NCBI GenBank assembly: GCA_030605765.1
Contig: JAUWHP010000038.1
Location: 1 to 37,407, forward strand
Length of the DNA stretch: 37,407 bases
Reading direction: 5' to 3'
Source: Dehalococcoidia bacterium
GTDB taxonomy: Bacteria; Chloroflexota; Dehalococcoidia; GIF9; AB-539-J10
Part shown: piece after piece, positions 35,951-37,407 of the stretch
Numbering within the stretch: position 1 is the stretch's first letter
Layout: every line of letters begins with the position of its first letter
The notes under the pieces: generated by a model
Told to the model about the DNA's origin: nothing
The model's database searches: none
The model's input: the letters and a program-made list of their open reading frames with translations, nothing else
Position numbers and translations under genes: made by a program

Positions 35951-37162
35951 ATGAATTATCATTATGTGGCCTGCAGCGAAAGCAATAGAATAGTCAAAGG
36001 CAAGCTCTCCGCCCCCAACGAGGAAGCCGCTGCTGGTATGCTGGCTTACAGTGGCTATCGGGTGCTTAGCCTCAAAGAAGCTATACCTTTCTTCGCCGCC
36101 GGGAAATTAGGCGCCCAATTTTCTGCCATAAAGCCAACCGAACTGGTAATGTTTTCTCGCCAGCTAGCTTTGCTGATTGAATCAGGCACCGATGCGGTTA
36201 CTTCCATAGAACTGCTACAGGCTCAAGCGACCAATCGCTCCTTCAAAAAGATACTCGCCGAGGTGCTTTCCGATGTCCGAGGTGGCTCTGCCCTATCAGA
36301 GGCTCTGAGCAGACACCCTCGTGTCTTTCCCCAGGTTTATCATCGGCTGGTATCCGTGGGAGAGCAGACGGGAAATCTTGAAACAGTGTTAAGGCGAGCG
36401 GCTGGTTATATAGAAAGGGTAGCTATAACCCAGAAAAGCGTGAAGAATGCCTTGATCTATCCCATTATCGTTCTTATTGTAGCTATTCTAGTCATTGCCG
36501 TAATGGTCACATTCGTTTTACCCGCTTTCTCTGACCTGTATTCTACATTTGGCGTCGAGTTACCGGCAACAACCAGAGCGCTGCTCGCTATCACTGATTG
36601 GACGCAACATTACGGTCTATGGCTTCTGGCAGCCATGATAATTGCTGTTGTTGCGGGATTTGCCTACACCAGGACTCCAGCAGGTAAGTATCAATGGGGC
36701 AAATTATCCCTTACGCTACCCCAGGTCGGGCGTATTAACCTTCTTAACGAGCTCTCCAGGTGTTGCCGCAATATAGCATTATTGTATGGCAGCGGTTTGC
36801 CTCTGCCCGAAATAATGACTCTGCTTATACAGGGAACCAGAAATAAAGTTATGGCAAAGGCGTTGACTGAAGTTCAGAAGAGCATGATTGCCGGCGCAGG
36901 CTTGTCCGGCCCTATGGCGAAGAACAAGGTTTTTCTGCCTCTCATGGTACAGATGACAGCCGTAGGCGAGCAAACCGGCAACCTGGATAACACTCTAAAC
37001 ACTGTAGCTGAGAGCTACGAAACTGAAGCCGATGACAGGACAAAAACGATGGTGGCCCTTATCACCCCTGGTATGACCCTATTCATTGGCCTAGTAGTTG
37101 GCTTTATTGCTCTAGCTATGATTTCCGCCATGTATTCCATCTATGGACAGGTGGGTTTGTAA
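35951..37162 (+). CDS. Type II secretion system F family / PilC inner membrane protein
   Basis: 403 aa; two GspF-type repeats (FSRQLALLIESGTDAVTSIELLQ; LSRCCRNIALLYGSGLPLPEIM), VGEQTGNLETVL and VGEQTGNLDNTL. Confidence 0.94.
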   Translation: MNYHYVACSESNRIVKGKLSAPNEEAAAGMLAYSGYRVLSLKEAIPFFAAGKLGAQFSAIKPTELVMFSRQLALLIESGTDAVTSIELLQAQATNRSFKKILAEVLSDVRGGSALSEALSRHPRVFPQVYHRLVSVGEQTGNLETVLRRAAGYIERVAITQKSVKNALIYPIIVLIVAILVIAVMVTFVLPAFSDLYSTFGVELPATTRALLAITDWTQHYGLWLLAAMIIAVVAGFAYTRTPAGKYQWGKLSLTLPQVGRINLLNELSRCCRNIALLYGSGLPLPEIMTLLIQGTRNKVMAKALTEVQKSMIAGAGLSGPMAKNKVFLPLMVQMTAVGEQTGNLDNTLNTVAESYETEADDRTKTMVALITPGMTLFIGLVVGFIALAMISAMYSIYGQVGL

Positions 37163-37242
37163 GCCAGGCAAATGCAACAAACGCAGGGATAAGCTTCATT
37201 TGCCAACAGCAATGCTGGCAGTAGTGTAGCAGGTAAACTCGA

Positions 37243-37407
37243 ATGAACCAGAAACTAATGAGAAATCAGAAGGGCATAAGCCTCATTGAGGTGATAATAG
37301 CCCTGGCTATACTGGGCGTAATTGCCGTTGCCTTTCTTGGCGGTCTAATGACATCTCTCAAAGCTGTCTCCATCGCTGATGAGCGCTCCACTGCTCAAAG
37401 CTTATCC
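37243..37407 (+). CDS. Type IV prepilin-like protein, 3' truncated by window edge
   Basis: MNQKLMRNQKG|ISLIEVIIALAILGVIAVAFLGGLMTSLKA: prepilin peptidase site with Glu+5 and hydrophobic helix; not in the ORF track (no stop in window). Confidence 0.9.
   Translation, partial: MNQKLMRNQKGISLIEVIIALAILGVIAVAFLGGLMTSLKAVSIADERSTAQSLS

Noticed and set aside
1-37407. tRNA, rRNA or CRISPR features
   Set aside because: No TpsiC-loop/acceptor patterns, rRNA signatures or regularly spaced repeats seen by eye; a tRNAscan/Infernal run would be decisive.

Overview
This 37.4 kb window looks like a chromosomal segment of a Chloroflexota/Dehalococcoidia-like bacterium. That assignment is inference: the Elp3 ORF closely resembles what I recall of the Dehalococcoides mccartyi enzyme, and the gene set fits. 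No rRNA, tRNA, CRISPR array or intact transposase was recognised. Left to right: a DUF2283 / small-nuclease-like pair; a PIN toxin with an excisionase-like antitoxin; DUF-FmdB-mtnA; an FAD/NAD oxidoreductase plus aldehyde:ferredoxin oxidoreductase; a transposase remnant; oadG/oadB-type Na+ pump subunits; recX-recA divergent from a B12-binding radical SAM gene; an MBL hydrolase; a livJFGMH transporter with a HAD hydrolase; a radical SAM gene; an elp3 gene divergent from a Trm9-like methyltransferase; a GGDEF + HD-GYP protein; a duplicated [small RHH-like protein + GH3-family adenylating enzyme] cassette with a winged-helix regulator; a large secreted BNR-like surface protein; and the start of a type IV pilus operon (pilB, pilC, prepilin). 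The strongest leads are: (1) the divergent elp3/Trm9-like pair, suggesting bacterial mcm5U34-type tRNA modification; (2) the duplicated RHH-GH3 cassette, with a near-identical 5' part, a diverged centre and a 157 bp TIR-flanked insertion in one copy; (3) a PilB ATPase with two tandem, apparently degenerate Mrr-like N-terminal domains; (4) a sequence element shared by the recA and radical SAM divergent promoters; (5) a vestigial livG 5' end at the livM/livG junction; (6) a duplicated gene start with palindromes upstream of the surface-protein gene. All identity statements are visual estimates; no searches were run.
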